Assembly: GCA_002500745.1 (NCBI GenBank)
Contig: DLST01000010.1
Span: 372,001 to 436,000 of the forward strand
Direction of reading: 5' to 3'
DNA: 64,000 nt
Source: Sphingobacterium sp. UBA7855
Lineage (GTDB): Bacteria > Bacteroidota > Bacteroidia > Sphingobacteriales > Sphingobacteriaceae
The notes under the pieces: generated by a model
What the model was told of the DNA's origin: nothing
The model's input: only the letters and a program-made list of their open reading frames with translations
The model's database searches: none
In this document: one piece after another, positions 53,883 through 62,692 of the stretch
Position numbering within the stretch: the first letter of the stretch is position 1
Layout: each line of letters opens with the position of its first letter
Made by a program: the position numbers and the translations under genes

Positions 53883-53966
53883 GGGAGATAACAGGGGGGT
53901 AACTTGGGTATACCCCTGTTAACCCCCTGTTATCTCCCTGTTAACCCCTTGTTAATACCCTATTAA
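53883..53966. repeat. Large palindrome with five tandem 11-bp repeats
   Basis: Five 11-bp units of the form nnCCCTGTTAA at 53912, 53923, 53934, 53945 and 53956 (12 differences among them at most at the ends). The second unit, CCCCCTGTTAT, has an exact inverted copy at 53888-53898. Together they give 21-nt arms (53883-53903 and 53918-53938, one mismatch) around the centre GGGTATACCC, a near-perfect 56-nt palindrome. The GC-rich block is unlike the AT-rich flanks. Confidence 0.8.
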
Positions 53967-54196
53967 TGCTTAAAGTGGCATAGAGCAATTATCAAAAATT
54001 ATTCTAAAGCGTGAAAGTTCATTCTTGGCCATAAAAAGGAAGTCCCAATCGAGTTTGAATAGCATGCGCAAGAGAAAAATCATAATGAGACCAGAGATGT
54101 ATAACGGATTTAAATGATGGGTGGTGGTGAAAGGAGGGGTGGGAAACGTATAGCTCGCGCTCAGCACAAAGTCATGTTATTTATCAGAATTTTTAC

Positions 54197-54204
54197 TAAA
54201 TTTG
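54197..54204 (+). promoter_or_regulatory. -7 box upstream of thrS operon
   Basis: TAAATTTG fits TAnnTTTG. No TTTG at the -33 position. The leader would be about 95 nt. Confidence 0.45.
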
Positions 54205-54303
54205 TGACACAATTTATTTATTGAAAACGTAAGTGTAATAACATAATTGTACATGTTGTTTTATGTTTTCTATTTTTTAACAATTTAAAGATCATAGTTG
54301 TAA

Positions 54304-56229
54304 ATGATTAAAATTACACTACCGGATGGTTCCGTAAGAGATTATCAACAAGGGATCACTGCTGCAGAGATTGCGTTATCAATCTCAGAAGGGCTTGCAA
54401 GAAACGTCCTTGCTGCCGAAGTAAATGGTGAAGTGTGGGATTCTGCCCGTGCTATTGAAAATGACGCTACTGTCAAGTTATTGACCTGGAATGATACCAA
54501 AGGTAAATCCACTTTTTGGCATTCTTCAGCACACTTGTTGGCTGAGGCTTTGGAGGCATTGTATCCTGGGATTAAATTTGGTATTGGTCCCGCGATTGAA
54601 ACCGGATTTTACTACGATGTTGATTTTGGTGATCGTGAATTCTCGTCTGATGACTTTAAAGCGATCGAAGACAAGATGCTGGAGCTGGCTAAACGGAAAG
54701 AAACATTTGAACGTAAAGCTGTTTCGAAATCGGATGCATTGTCTTACTTTACTGAAAAAGGAGATGAGTATAAGCTAGATTTAATCAAAGACTTGGAAGA
54801 TGGAAAGATTACTTTCTATACACAGGGGGAATTTACAGATTTATGTCGCGGTCCTCATATTCCAAATACTGGGTTTATCAAAGCGATTAAATTGACGAAT
54901 GTTGCCGGTGCTTACTGGAGAGGTGATGAGTCTCGCAAACAGTTGACACGTATTTATGGTGTTACGTTCCCTAAGGCATCGGAGCTTACAGAATATTTGA
55001 AGTTTATTGAGGAAGCGAAAAAGCGTGATCACCGTAAACTGGGAAAAGAACTTGAACTTTTTGCTTTTTCTGAAAAAGTTGGTGCAGGTTTGCCTCTTTG
55101 GTTGCCTAAAGGAGCTGCATTACGCCAAAAGCTGATAGACTTCTTACAGAAAGCACAGTTAAATTCGGGGTATGAGCCCGTTGTTACGCCGCATATCGGA
55201 CATAAGCAGTTATATGTGACTTCTGGACACTATGAGAAATATGGCGCGGATTCATTTCAACCCATAAAGACTCCTATCGAAGGAGAGGAGTTTTTGTTAA
55301 AACCAATGAACTGTCCGCATCACTGTGAAATTTATAAAGTAAAACCACGCTCGTATAAGGACTTACCGGTTCGATTTGCTGAGTTTGGTACTGTATATCG
55401 TTACGAGCAATCTGGTGAGCTTCACGGTTTAACAAGGGTTCGTGGGTTTACTCAAGATGATGCCCATTTATTTTGTCGTCCAGATCAGGTTAAAGATGAA
55501 TTCAAAAAGGTAATCGATTTAGTACTTTATGTTTTTGGAGCCTTAGGCTTTAATGATTATACAGCACAAGTGTCGTTACGTGATCCTGAGAATCGTACGA
55601 AGTATATTGGTACTGACGAAAACTGGGCTTTGGCTGAATCTGCAATTATTGAAGCGGCGGAGGAAAAAGGCTTGCCGACAGTCGTAGAATATGGTGAAGC
55701 TGCTTTCTATGGTCCAAAATTGGATTTTATGGTGAAGGATGCTTTAGGTCGTAAATGGCAGTTGGGTACGATACAAGTCGATTACAATTTGCCTGAGCGT
55801 TTTGAGTTGGAATATACAGGAAGTGATAACATGAAACATCGCCCTGTGATGATTCACCGTGCACCCTTCGGATCTTTAGAACGCTTTGTGGCTGTATTGA
55901 TCGAACATTGTGCTGGACAATTCCCATTATGGCTTGCTCCTGAGCAATTTATAGTCTTGCCAGTGTCAGAAAAATATGAAGAATATGCTCAAAATGTTTT
56001 GAATTCGCTAAATAATTCCGATATTCGCGGACTGATAGACTTACGTGACGAGAAAGTGGGCAGAAAAATCAGAGACGCCGAAGTGAAAAAGCTTCCTTAT
56101 ATGTTGATTGTAGGGGAAAAAGAGGTGGAAAATGGCACAGTTTCTGTACGTAAACATGGCTCAGTGGAATTAGGAACTATGACTGCTGAGGCATTTAGAG
56201 ATATATTAATTAAGGAAATAACCGTTTAA
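54304..56229 (+). CDS. thrS: Threonyl-tRNA synthetase
   Basis: Charges tRNA-Thr. 641 aa. Order: TGS domain (1-61), editing/SAD domain (about 65-220), class II catalytic domain with the zinc ligand Cys337 in MNCPHHCE and the [16 protein letters not shown] motif 2, and an anticodon-binding domain (about 540-641). First gene of the thrS-infC-rpmI-rplT cluster. No T-box leader is expected in this phylum, and none was seen. Confidence 0.97.
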   Translation: MIKITLPDGSVRDYQQGITAAEIALSISEGLARNVLAAEVNGEVWDSARAIENDATVKLLTWNDTKGKSTFWHSSAHLLAEALEALYPGIKFGIGPAIETGFYYDVDFGDREFSSDDFKAIEDKMLELAKRKETFERKAVSKSDALSYFTEKGDEYKLDLIKDLEDGKITFYTQGEFTDLCRGPHIPNTGFIKAIKLTNVAGAYWRGDESRKQLTRIYGVTFPKASELTEYLKFIEEAKKRDHRKLGKELELFAFSEKVGAGLPLWLPKGAALRQKLIDFLQKAQLNSGYEPVVTPHIGHKQLYVTSGHYEKYGADSFQPIKTPIEGEEFLLKPMNCPHHCEIYKVKPRSYKDLPVRFAEFGTVYRYEQSGELHGLTRVRGFTQDDAHLFCRPDQVKDEFKKVIDLVLYVFGALGFNDYTAQVSLRDPENRTKYIGTDENWALAESAIIEAAEEKGLPTVVEYGEAAFYGPKLDFMVKDALGRKWQLGTIQVDYNLPERFELEYTGSDNMKHRPVMIHRAPFGSLERFVAVLIEHCAGQFPLWLAPEQFIVLPVSEKYEEYAQNVLNSLNNSDIRGLIDLRDEKVGRKIRDAEVKKLPYMLIVGEKEVENGTVSVRKHGSVELGTMTAEAFRDILIKEITV

Positions 56230-56240
56230 TTTTTAAACAT

Positions 56241-56801
56241 TTGGCATTAAAAAGACCCGGTGGTCCAAGACCACCAATGAGAAAGAAAGAACCAGATCAC
56301 CGCATTAATGAGTTAATCAAAGTACCTGAGGTACGTTTGGTAGGAGATAATGTGGAGCAAGGAGTTTTCCCTACGCGCAAAGCGTTAGAGTTGGCTGATG
56401 AGTTGGAACTTGATTTAGTGGAGATTTCGCCAAATGCTGTACCGCCGGTTTGTAAGATTATCGACTACAGTAAGTTTGTTTACGAACAGAAGAAGAAACA
56501 AAAGGAAATCAAAGCTAATGCAAAACAGACTGTTATTAAAGAAATACGTTTCGGACCTAACTCTGGTGAGCATGATTTTGAGTTCAAATTGAAGCATGCG
56601 ATTAAGTTTCTAGAAAGTGGAGAGAAAGTTCGTGCTTATGTACACTTTAAAGGTCGTGCTATTGTACACAAAGATCAAGGTGAGATTTTGTTGTTACGCT
56701 TTGCTCAGGCTTTAGAAGATTACGGTAAAGTAGAACTTTTACCTAAATTAGAAGGTAAACGTATGTTTTTAACAGTAGCTCCAAAGGCTCCTAAAAAATA
56801 A
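56241..56801 (+). CDS. infC: Translation initiation factor IF-3, non-AUG start
   Basis: Blocks premature subunit joining and checks the start codon. 186 aa from TTG at 56241 (LALKRPGG...); no ATG occurs in frame until codon 13 (56277). [18 protein letters not shown] starts the N-domain, and the C-domain ends with [12 protein letters not shown]. An ATT in frame at 56229, overlapping the thrS stop, is another possible start. Non-canonical starts in infC are known to allow IF-3 autocontrol. Confidence 0.93.
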   Translation: MALKRPGGPRPPMRKKEPDHRINELIKVPEVRLVGDNVEQGVFPTRKALELADELELDLVEISPNAVPPVCKIIDYSKFVYEQKKKQKEIKANAKQTVIKEIRFGPNSGEHDFEFKLKHAIKFLESGEKVRAYVHFKGRAIVHKDQGEILLLRFAQALEDYGKVELLPKLEGKRMFLTVAPKAPKK

Positions 56802-56840
56802 TAAGAATTCTAACAGATTGATATAAAATTTATAAGTATT

Positions 56841-57041
56841 ATGCCAAAAGTTAAAACCAATTCCAGCGCAAAGAAACGTTTCAAATTGACTGGAACAGGT
56901 AAAATTGCAAGAAAAAACGCTTTCAAAAGCCACATCTTGACAAAAAAGAGCACAAAACGTAAACGTAACTTAACACAAACAAGTTATGTATCTGATGGCG
57001 ATATGGGCAACGTAAAACGTATGCTTGCTATCGGTAAATAA
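56841..57041 (+). CDS. rpmI: 50S ribosomal protein L35
   Basis: 66 aa, highly basic. [20 protein letters not shown] and the [11 protein letters not shown] region are conserved. Between infC and rplT, the standard order. Confidence 0.96.
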   Translation: MPKVKTNSSAKKRFKLTGTGKIARKNAFKSHILTKKSTKRKRNLTQTSYVSDGDMGNVKRMLAIGK

Positions 57042-57078
57042 GTTTTATTCGATTTTATTAATAATAATTTTTTAACCG

Positions 57079-57122
57079 GGTATAAGGTTGTAAGTTCATT
57101 GAAATACATGGCACCTTCTACC
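57079..57122 (+). promoter_or_regulatory. Hairpin between rpmI and rplT
   Basis: GGTATAAGGT (57079-57088) pairs with ACCTTCTACC (57113-57122) in nine of ten positions, with a 24-nt loop. It ends 17 nt before the rplT ATG and could be an L20-binding control site. Confidence 0.45.
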
Positions 57123-57139
57123 AAACTAATTTTAAAAAT

Positions 57140-57484
57140 ATGCCACGTTCGGTTAACGCAGTAGCTTCTAGAAGAAGACGCAAAAAAATCCTAGGCCTTG
57201 CAAAAGGTTACTTTGGATCACGTAGCAAAGTTTATACTATTGCTAAAAATACAGTAGAAAAAGGTTTACAATACGCTTACCGCGATCGTAAAACCAAAAA
57301 ACGCGAGTTTAGAGCTTTATGGATTCAACGTATCAACGCTGGAGCTCGTCAACACGGAATTTCTTATTCCCAATTGATCGGTAAATTAAACGCTAAAAAC
57401 ATTGGTTTGAACCGTAAGGTTTTAGCTGACTTAGCTTTAAATAACCCAGAAGCTTTCAAAGCAGTTGTAGACGCAGTAAAATAG
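57140..57484 (+). CDS. rplT: 50S ribosomal protein L20
   Basis: 114 aa, basic. Binds 23S rRNA and is needed early in 50S assembly. [16 protein letters not shown] and the C-terminal [11 protein letters not shown] are signatures. In other bacteria L20 represses its own operon by binding the leader. Followed by a strong terminator. Confidence 0.97.
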   Translation: MPRSVNAVASRRRRKKILGLAKGYFGSRSKVYTIAKNTVEKGLQYAYRDRKTKKREFRALWIQRINAGARQHGISYSQLIGKLNAKNIGLNRKVLADLALNNPEAFKAVVDAVK

Positions 57485-57519
57485 AGTTTTTAATCCGCTG
57501 TCAATTTGTTAGAGATATT

Positions 57520-57547
57520 AAAGGAGCCTTTTAGGCTCCTTTTTTTG
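57520..57547 (+). terminator. Terminator of the thrS-rplT operon
   Basis: AAAGGAGCCT (57520-57529), loop TTT, AGGCTCCTTT (57533-57542), followed by T-run. Confidence 0.85.
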
Positions 57548-57735
57548 TTATGATCGTTACTGTATCTTTTTTCGTACGCTATGTGACAAGTATATCCAAT
57601 ACAATGCTGTGTTTCATTTTAGTTCTTGCCCCCAATTATACTCTTGATGCAAGTGACGCTGTATTTTACAAGTTATAGCTCTTTTAGATTTGAAATTAGG
57701 TTTGATTTTTGTAGAGCTGTAGAAAACATAGCATT

Positions 57736-58185
57736 ATGACATTAAGAACGATTATATTCGGATTTTCGCTTCTTTTGACCGGAAGTTTGGTGATGGCGGC
57801 CAAAGAGCCAGTTTCCAAGGCTCTAACGAACGATGTGGTTAATCAGCAGGGAAAAGTTATCTCAATTGAAGGGGTGAACAATAATCGTACGATAGAGGCC
57901 AAAGGGGGGGAGATTGTACAAATAGAAGGTGCTGACAATAAAGTTGTGATCCGTGGCAATGTGAGTAAATTGATTATTGAGGGGAAGGGGAATACTGTAA
58001 CAGGGAATGACATCACAACGGTGACCATAGAGGGGGCAGACAATATGGTTAATATTGGTTCAGTAGAGACTGTTCAAATTGAGGGAGTCAAAAACCATGT
58101 CCATTATAAGTCTACGAAGAACAAAACTGGACAAGTAAAAGTGTCTACTGAAGGCGCGGATAATATGGTTATGAAAGTGAAATAG
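57736..58185 (+). CDS. Exported repeat protein (DUF3060-like)
   Basis: 149 aa. A signal peptide (about 1-22) is followed by a series of IEG[AV]xN repeats (VQIEGADNK, LIIEGKGNT, VTIEGADNM, VQIEGVKNH, VSTEGADNM) at about 20-residue spacing, a short beta-solenoid of the DUF3060 type. Probably periplasmic. Two possible -7 boxes (TAGATTTG 57685-57692, TAGGTTTG 57697-57704) lie upstream. Confidence 0.7.
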   Translation: MTLRTIIFGFSLLLTGSLVMAAKEPVSKALTNDVVNQQGKVISIEGVNNNRTIEAKGGEIVQIEGADNKVVIRGNVSKLIIEGKGNTVTGNDITTVTIEGADNMVNIGSVETVQIEGVKNHVHYKSTKNKTGQVKVSTEGADNMVMKVK

Positions 58186-58245
58186 TGAATAAAGAAAATG
58201 AGCTAATACAAAAGCATTAGCCCATCGTTCAAGTATTTTTTATAA

Positions 58246-59181
58246 TTACAATTTACTTTCTCTTTTCTTCTTTTTCTTAACGACTTTAGGCATCTGAGCC
58301 CTTTTTGCTTCATATTGTCGCTCAATGTATTGTATAATTTCTGAGGCAATATCTTTTTTTGTCGCTTTCTCGATGCCTTCCAAACCTGGAGATGAGTTTA
58401 CTTCCAATACCAGAGGGCCCCTGTCAGAAGGAATCATATCCACACCGCAAACCGTTAGTCCTAATTGCGCGGCAGCAGCGATTGCTGTCTCTCTTTCGGC
58501 TTTATTTAATCGAATAATCTGGGCAGTGCCACCCCGATGGATATTTGACCTAAACTCACCCTCTTTGGCAGTACGTTTCATCGCGCCAACAACTTTGCCG
58601 TCAACCACAAAAGCCCGGATATCCGAGCCTTTTGATTCTTTAATAAACTCTTGGATCAGGATGTTGTTACCCAGGCCGTAGAACGCTTCAATAACAGAAG
58701 AGGCCGCTTTTTTAGTTTCGGCAAGTACTACACCGATGCCTTGAGTTCCTTCCAATAATTTAATGACCAATGGGGCTCCGCCAACCATATTGATAAGATC
58801 GTCTACATCGGAAGCCGTACGTGCAAACCCTGTAATAGGTAGACCGATACCAGCACCGGATAAAATTTGTAGACACCTTAATTTGTCTCGCGATCGCGTA
58901 ATGGCTTGACTGGGATTCGCAGAAATGACATCCATGACCTCAAATTGTCTAACGATGGCAGATCCATAGAATGTTACCGATGCGCCTATTCGGGGAATAA
59001 TGGCGTCAATATCACTCAGATCCTGACCTTTGTAATGGATACTTGGTTTACCTTGCTGAATACCGACATAACACTTGCTGTGATCAATGACAACACATTC
59101 GTGTCCTCTTTGTTGTGCGGCTTCTACGAGACGACGAGTAGAGTATAAACTCTTTACTGTCGATAATACGGCAATTTTCAC
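58246..59181 (-). CDS. rimK: RimK-type ATP-grasp ligase
   Basis: 311 aa. ATP-grasp fold with [17 protein letters not shown] and [31 protein letters not shown] is the metal-binding end. RimK adds Glu residues to ribosomal protein S6 in E. coli, while relatives use other acceptors. The C-terminus has an unusual Lys-rich tail ([13 protein letters not shown]). The following gene on the strand order, upstream, encodes a retropepsin-like protein, a common pair. Confidence 0.87.
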   Translation of the reverse strand: MKIAVLSTVKSLYSTRRLVEAAQQRGHECVVIDHSKCYVGIQQGKPSIHYKGQDLSDIDAIIPRIGASVTFYGSAIVRQFEVMDVISANPSQAITRSRDKLRCLQILSGAGIGLPITGFARTASDVDDLINMVGGAPLVIKLLEGTQGIGVVLAETKKAASSVIEAFYGLGNNILIQEFIKESKGSDIRAFVVDGKVVGAMKRTAKEGEFRSNIHRGGTAQIIRLNKAERETAIAAAAQLGLTVCGVDMIPSDRGPLVLEVNSSPGLEGIEKATKKDIASEIIQYIERQYEAKRAQMPKVVKKKKKRESKL

Positions 59182-59239
59182 GATTTGTATAATGAGTATA
59201 TTTTGTGCTAAGATAACAAAATAGCTTGGCTATTTGTTT

Positions 59240-59677
59240 TTATTTTGCCAAGGCCTTCACGGAGAGATTTTCTTTGGAAACATCGACCAAAAACCTTTTG
59301 TTTAAGAAGTTTTTACCCAAAAGCATAGGGTAGGTCATTTGTGATCTATTTCTAAAGGAGATTTTAATGCTAAATACCTGGTTATATAATGTTGCTGTTG
59401 TACGGATATAGTAACGCTTTTCTTCTTGGCCAAAAGAACTTTTTACGAGTTTTGTTCGATAGAGTTTTAACTTTAGTGTTTTTGTCTCTTTTGTCTCAAA
59501 ATCTATGATCAGTTCGCAGATGATCCAGTCTTGACCATCCTCATTAATGATCTTGTATGAATTGCAGTGTAGTACCGACGATGCCGCACCGGTATCGACT
59601 TTTGCTTCTATACCATATATTCCCAATTCAGGTAAATCAAGGGTCTCTTTCCAGCCCACAAGAAGTTTTTCTTTCAT
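59240..59677 (-). CDS. Retropepsin-like / putative ATP-dependent zinc protease (PF05618 type)
   Basis: 145 aa from ATG at 59677; an upstream TTG was rejected. AKVDTGAASSVLH contains the Asp28-Thr-Gly triplet of single-domain aspartic proteases, a hallmark of this family despite its name. A C-terminal RSQMTYPMLLGKNFL is conserved. It lies 58 bp upstream of the RimK gene on the same strand, so they may act together on the same protein tail. Confidence 0.8.
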   Translation of the reverse strand: MKEKLLVGWKETLDLPELGIYGIEAKVDTGAASSVLHCNSYKIINEDGQDWIICELIIDFETKETKTLKLKLYRTKLVKSSFGQEEKRYYIRTTATLYNQVFSIKISFRNRSQMTYPMLLGKNFLNKRFLVDVSKENLSVKALAK

Positions 59678-59741
59678 GTATACCAAATTGAAAATAAAAT
59701 CCTTGTCTCCTAGGTATGTAGGGGACAAGGATAAAAATCTT

Positions 59742-60920
59742 TTATTCGTAGATAAATTCTCCGTAAGGAGAGGTTATAGTTACTTTTTTGGATGCAGATT
59801 CCTCTACACGGCCTATGATTTGAGCCGGAATCCCGAATGACTCTGAAATGGCGATGATATCCGATGCAATCGATTCAGGTACATATAATTCCATACGGTG
59901 TCCCATATTAAATACTTTGTACATTTCTTTCCAGTCTGTATTGGATTCTTTCTGTATTAATGCAAAAAGAGGTGGAATCGGGAAAAGATTATCTTTGATG
60001 ACATGCACATTATCGACGAAGTGCAAGACTTTTGTTTGCGCTCCACCTGAGCAATGTACCATTCCATCAATTTGCGAACGGTACTTGTCTAGTATCTGTT
60101 TGATAACAGGCGCATAAGTACGTGTAGCGGAAAGGACTAGCTTACCTGCGGTTATTTTTTCTCCTGTTTCAACTTCAATTTCATTTGTAAGATCTTGACT
60201 TCCGGCGAAAACTAAATTGTAAGGAACAGCCGGGTCATAAGCTTCCGGGTATTTTTCAGCTACTTTTTTGTTAAATACATCATGACGTGCAGAAGTTAGT
60301 CCATTGGAACCCATTCCGCCATTGTATGCCTGTTCATAGGTTGCTTGTCCATTCGATGCTAAGCCTACAATGACGTTACCGCCTTTGATGCGATGATTTG
60401 AAATAACATCTTCACGTTTCATCCGACAGGTTACTGTACTATCAACAATGATGGTGCGAACAAGGTCGCCAACATCAGCCGTTTCGCCACCAGTAGAATA
60501 GATGCCGATTCCCAAACCTCGAAGTTCCGCCAGAATCTCTTCTGTACCATTAATGATTTCAGCAATCACATCTCCATGAATGAGGTTTTTATTTCTGCCA
60601 ATCGTGGACGATAAAAGAATGTTATCGATGGCACCCACACAAAGTAAGTCATCAATATTCATGATAATCGCGTCTTGTGCGATACCTTTCCAAACTGAAA
60701 TATCACCAGTTTCCTTCCAGTATACATAAGCCAATGAAGATTTGGTACCAGCACCATCCGCATGCATAATATTACACCAGTCTGGGTCTCCCCCCAAAAT
60801 ATCTGGAATTATTTTGCAAAATGCTTTGGGAAACAGACCCTTATCTATATTTTTTATCGCATTGTGCACATCCTCTTTCCCTGCGGATACGCCGCGTTGA
60901 TTGTATTTTAAATCTGACAT
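59742..60920 (-). CDS. purM: Phosphoribosylformylglycinamidine cyclo-ligase (AIR synthase)
   Basis: Purine step: FGAM to AIR with ATP. 392 aa, the longer form usual in Bacteroidota. YNQRGVSAGKEDVH at the N-terminus, HADGAGTKS, GGETADVGDLVRT and SNGQATYEQ are conserved. A free-standing gene on the minus strand, 64 bp upstream of the protease gene. Confidence 0.93.
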   Translation of the reverse strand: MSDLKYNQRGVSAGKEDVHNAIKNIDKGLFPKAFCKIIPDILGGDPDWCNIMHADGAGTKSSLAYVYWKETGDISVWKGIAQDAIIMNIDDLLCVGAIDNILLSSTIGRNKNLIHGDVIAEIINGTEEILAELRGLGIGIYSTGGETADVGDLVRTIIVDSTVTCRMKREDVISNHRIKGGNVIVGLASNGQATYEQAYNGGMGSNGLTSARHDVFNKKVAEKYPEAYDPAVPYNLVFAGSQDLTNEIEVETGEKITAGKLVLSATRTYAPVIKQILDKYRSQIDGMVHCSGGAQTKVLHFVDNVHVIKDNLFPIPPLFALIQKESNTDWKEMYKVFNMGHRMELYVPESIASDIIAISESFGIPAQIIGRVEESASKKVTITSPYGEFIYE

Positions 60921-60973
60921 CTTACGGCAAAAATAAGCAATAGGACTGAATTAATGAATCTTATTCGTGTAAT

Positions 60974-61456
60974 TTAATCACTTATTATTATCCGCCAATG
61001 TGCAATCAAATTTTCGAGATTGCATCTTGCGTTCGCTGGACTTGTGCTGGGTAAGCATCGGTAAATAATGTCTTCTCTTTTGTTGAAATGCTTTAAGTAT
61101 AAACTGTATGCTTTTTGCCCGTTGAAAATAATTTGTGTGATTTTAGGGTGGGTCTCTAGCAGCTCAGCAATCGGATTGGGGCGTTCATCTTGTATGGCTA
61201 AATCCATGCTTCCAGGCCGAGAGGCTTCAGCACAAACATCCCAAAGACCAATATGGTTTCTGAGTAAGATATTTATCCGCTCTGTATAACTTATCCGCTG
61301 AGGTGCATTAAGCAGATATTCAATGACTTTCCAAAATCGATTTTGGGGATGTGCATAATATTCATTTTCTGCTAATGATTTATCTCCTGGTAACGAGCCA
61401 AGTATGAGCGTTTGGGTTGTGCAATTCACGATGGGTAGAAAAGATTTTTTAAGCAT
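60974..61456 (-). CDS. DNA-deoxyinosine glycosylase (UDG superfamily)
   Basis: 160 aa from ATG at 61456; TTG two codons upstream is less likely. LILGSLPGDKSLAENEYYAHPQNRFW is the motif 1 region (about 15-40), and LPSTSPANA is motif 2. These match family 6 hypoxanthine-DNA glycosylases, which lack the usual uracil pocket residues. It removes deaminated adenine from DNA. Confidence 0.85.
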   Translation of the reverse strand: MLKKSFLPIVNCTTQTLILGSLPGDKSLAENEYYAHPQNRFWKVIEYLLNAPQRISYTERINILLRNHIGLWDVCAEASRPGSMDLAIQDERPNPIAELLETHPKITQIIFNGQKAYSLYLKHFNKREDIIYRCLPSTSPANARCNLENLIAHWRIIISD

Positions 61457-61553
61457 ATTCAAAAATATAAATTTTACTATTTCATTTGAAAAATTAAAAA
61501 TAGTATAGTATATTTATGATAGTAAAATGATATCAAAAATATATTAACAAATT

Positions 61554-62417
61554 ATGGAAAAACTAATTAAACCCATGTCAGGCTATTTAGCTTTATTGAT
61601 AGCGGTATTTTCATTTGTAGCAGCGATATTCTCATTTGCCAACGTCGAGGAAAGTTCACTGTATGTCGTATTGGGAGTAGCGTTGATGATTGCTACTTTT
61701 TTTATCCTTAAAGGACTGATGATTATTAATCCCAATCATTCCCGTGTACTCAATTTCTTCGGAAAATATGTAGGTACGGTTAAAGAAAACGGTCTGTTTT
61801 TTGTAAATCCCTTATATTCGACCATTAAAATAAGTCTTCGGTCGGATAACTTACAGGGACAGACACTGAAAGTAAATGACAAGATGGGAAATCCAATCGA
61901 GATTGGAGCAGTGATTGTATGGCAGGTAGGAGACACCTATAAAGCTGCTTATGATGTCAGTAATTATACCTCTTATGTACGCACGCAAAGTGAAGCTGCA
62001 GTGAGGCATTTGGCCGGAAGCTTTCCGTATGATAACTTGGAAGATGAAGGAGCGGAGATCACTTTACGTGAAGGTGGGGATACAGTCAATCATATTCTTG
62101 AACAAGAATTGTCTGATCGGTTGGCTCCAGCCGGGGTTATTATTAAAGAGGCGAGAATCAGTCATTTGGCTTATGCTTCCGAAATAGCAGGTGCTATGCT
62201 CCAAAGGCAACAAGCGGCAGCAATTGTGGCCGCTAGGGCAAAGATCGTAGACGGTGCTGTCGGAATGGTGGAAATGGCCCTACATAAGTTATCTGAAAAA
62301 GATATTGTAGAGCTCGATAACGAGAAAAAAGCGGCGATGGTCAGCAATTTAATGGTCGTACTCTGTGGAGAAAAAGCAGCGACACCAATTGTAAATACAG
62401 GTACTTTGTACCAATAA
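61554..62417 (+). CDS. SPFH-domain (stomatin/prohibitin-like) membrane protein
   Basis: 287 aa. Two N-terminal hydrophobic segments (about 10-30 and 38-55) and an SPFH domain (about 60-250) with the helical C-terminus GAMLQRQQAAAIVAARAKIVDGA. Probably in membrane microdomains. A ribbon-helix-helix gene follows after 10 nt, a pairing seen in many bacteria. Confidence 0.88.
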   Translation: MEKLIKPMSGYLALLIAVFSFVAAIFSFANVEESSLYVVLGVALMIATFFILKGLMIINPNHSRVLNFFGKYVGTVKENGLFFVNPLYSTIKISLRSDNLQGQTLKVNDKMGNPIEIGAVIVWQVGDTYKAAYDVSNYTSYVRTQSEAAVRHLAGSFPYDNLEDEGAEITLREGGDTVNHILEQELSDRLAPAGVIIKEARISHLAYASEIAGAMLQRQQAAAIVAARAKIVDGAVGMVEMALHKLSEKDIVELDNEKKAAMVSNLMVVLCGEKAATPIVNTGTLYQ

Positions 62418-62427
62418 ACGAAGTAAA

Positions 62428-62604
62428 ATGGCGGATAAGAAAAACTTTATGCTACGCTTAGACGACCAGATGTACAAAGCATTGGAAAAATGGGCTGCAG
62501 ATGAGTTTAGAAGTGTTAATGGGCAGATCGAATATCTTTTATATAAAGCGCTGCAAGAAAATAAAAGGGTGGGTACAGAAAAAAAGACTGCCGATAAGAA
62601 ATAA
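62428..62604 (+). CDS. Small ribbon-helix-helix (Arc-like) protein
   Basis: 58 aa. MADKKNFMLRLDDQMYKAL gives the DNA-contacting beta strand and first helix, and EFRSVNGQIEYLLYKAL the second helix. The C-terminus is Lys-rich. It starts 10 nt after the SPFH gene and is therefore co-transcribed. Often annotated as Arc-family DNA-binding protein; the operator is unknown. Confidence 0.83.
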   Translation: MADKKNFMLRLDDQMYKALEKWAADEFRSVNGQIEYLLYKALQENKRVGTEKKTADKK

Positions 62605-62627
62605 CATAGAGTAAGGAATGAAAACTT

Positions 62628-62671
62628 GTACCTTTGGCTTCGAAATAGGCGAAACCAAAGGTACTTTTTGT
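62628..62671 (+). terminator. Terminator after the SPFH/RHH genes
   Basis: GTACCTTTGG (62628-62637) pairs with CCAAAGGTAC (62655-62664), extended by TTCG/CGAA, followed by TTTTTG. The arms also contain TACCTTTG on both strands, resembling -7 boxes, but no -33 element fits. Confidence 0.72.
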
Positions 62672-62692
62672 TTAAAATTTTAATGATAGGAT

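Larger units (their letters stand above)
53707..54303. other. Intergenic region queE / thrS
   Basis: 597 bp between divergent genes. It contains the long palindrome with 11-bp repeats (53883-53966) and a -7 box for thrS (54197-54204). A minus-strand frame of 65 codons (53970-54167) has no recognisable features. The thrS leader is about 95 nt with only weak hairpins. Confidence 0.55.

Noticed and set aside
53912..53966. CRISPR-like array
   Set aside because: Repeat unit of 11 bp without spacers and no cas genes; it is a tandem repeat, not CRISPR.
53970..54167. Minus-strand 65-codon frame between the repeat block and thrS
   Set aside because: No recognisable motif, no promoter, not supported by composition.
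57108..57164. 18-codon frame overlapping the rplT start (begins ATGGCACC)
   Set aside because: Out of frame with rplT and short; no reason beyond an ATG to think it is translated, though an overlapping upstream frame could affect rplT.
58325..58681. Plus-strand frame of 118 codons opposite rimK
   Set aside because: Antisense shadow with no recognisable features.
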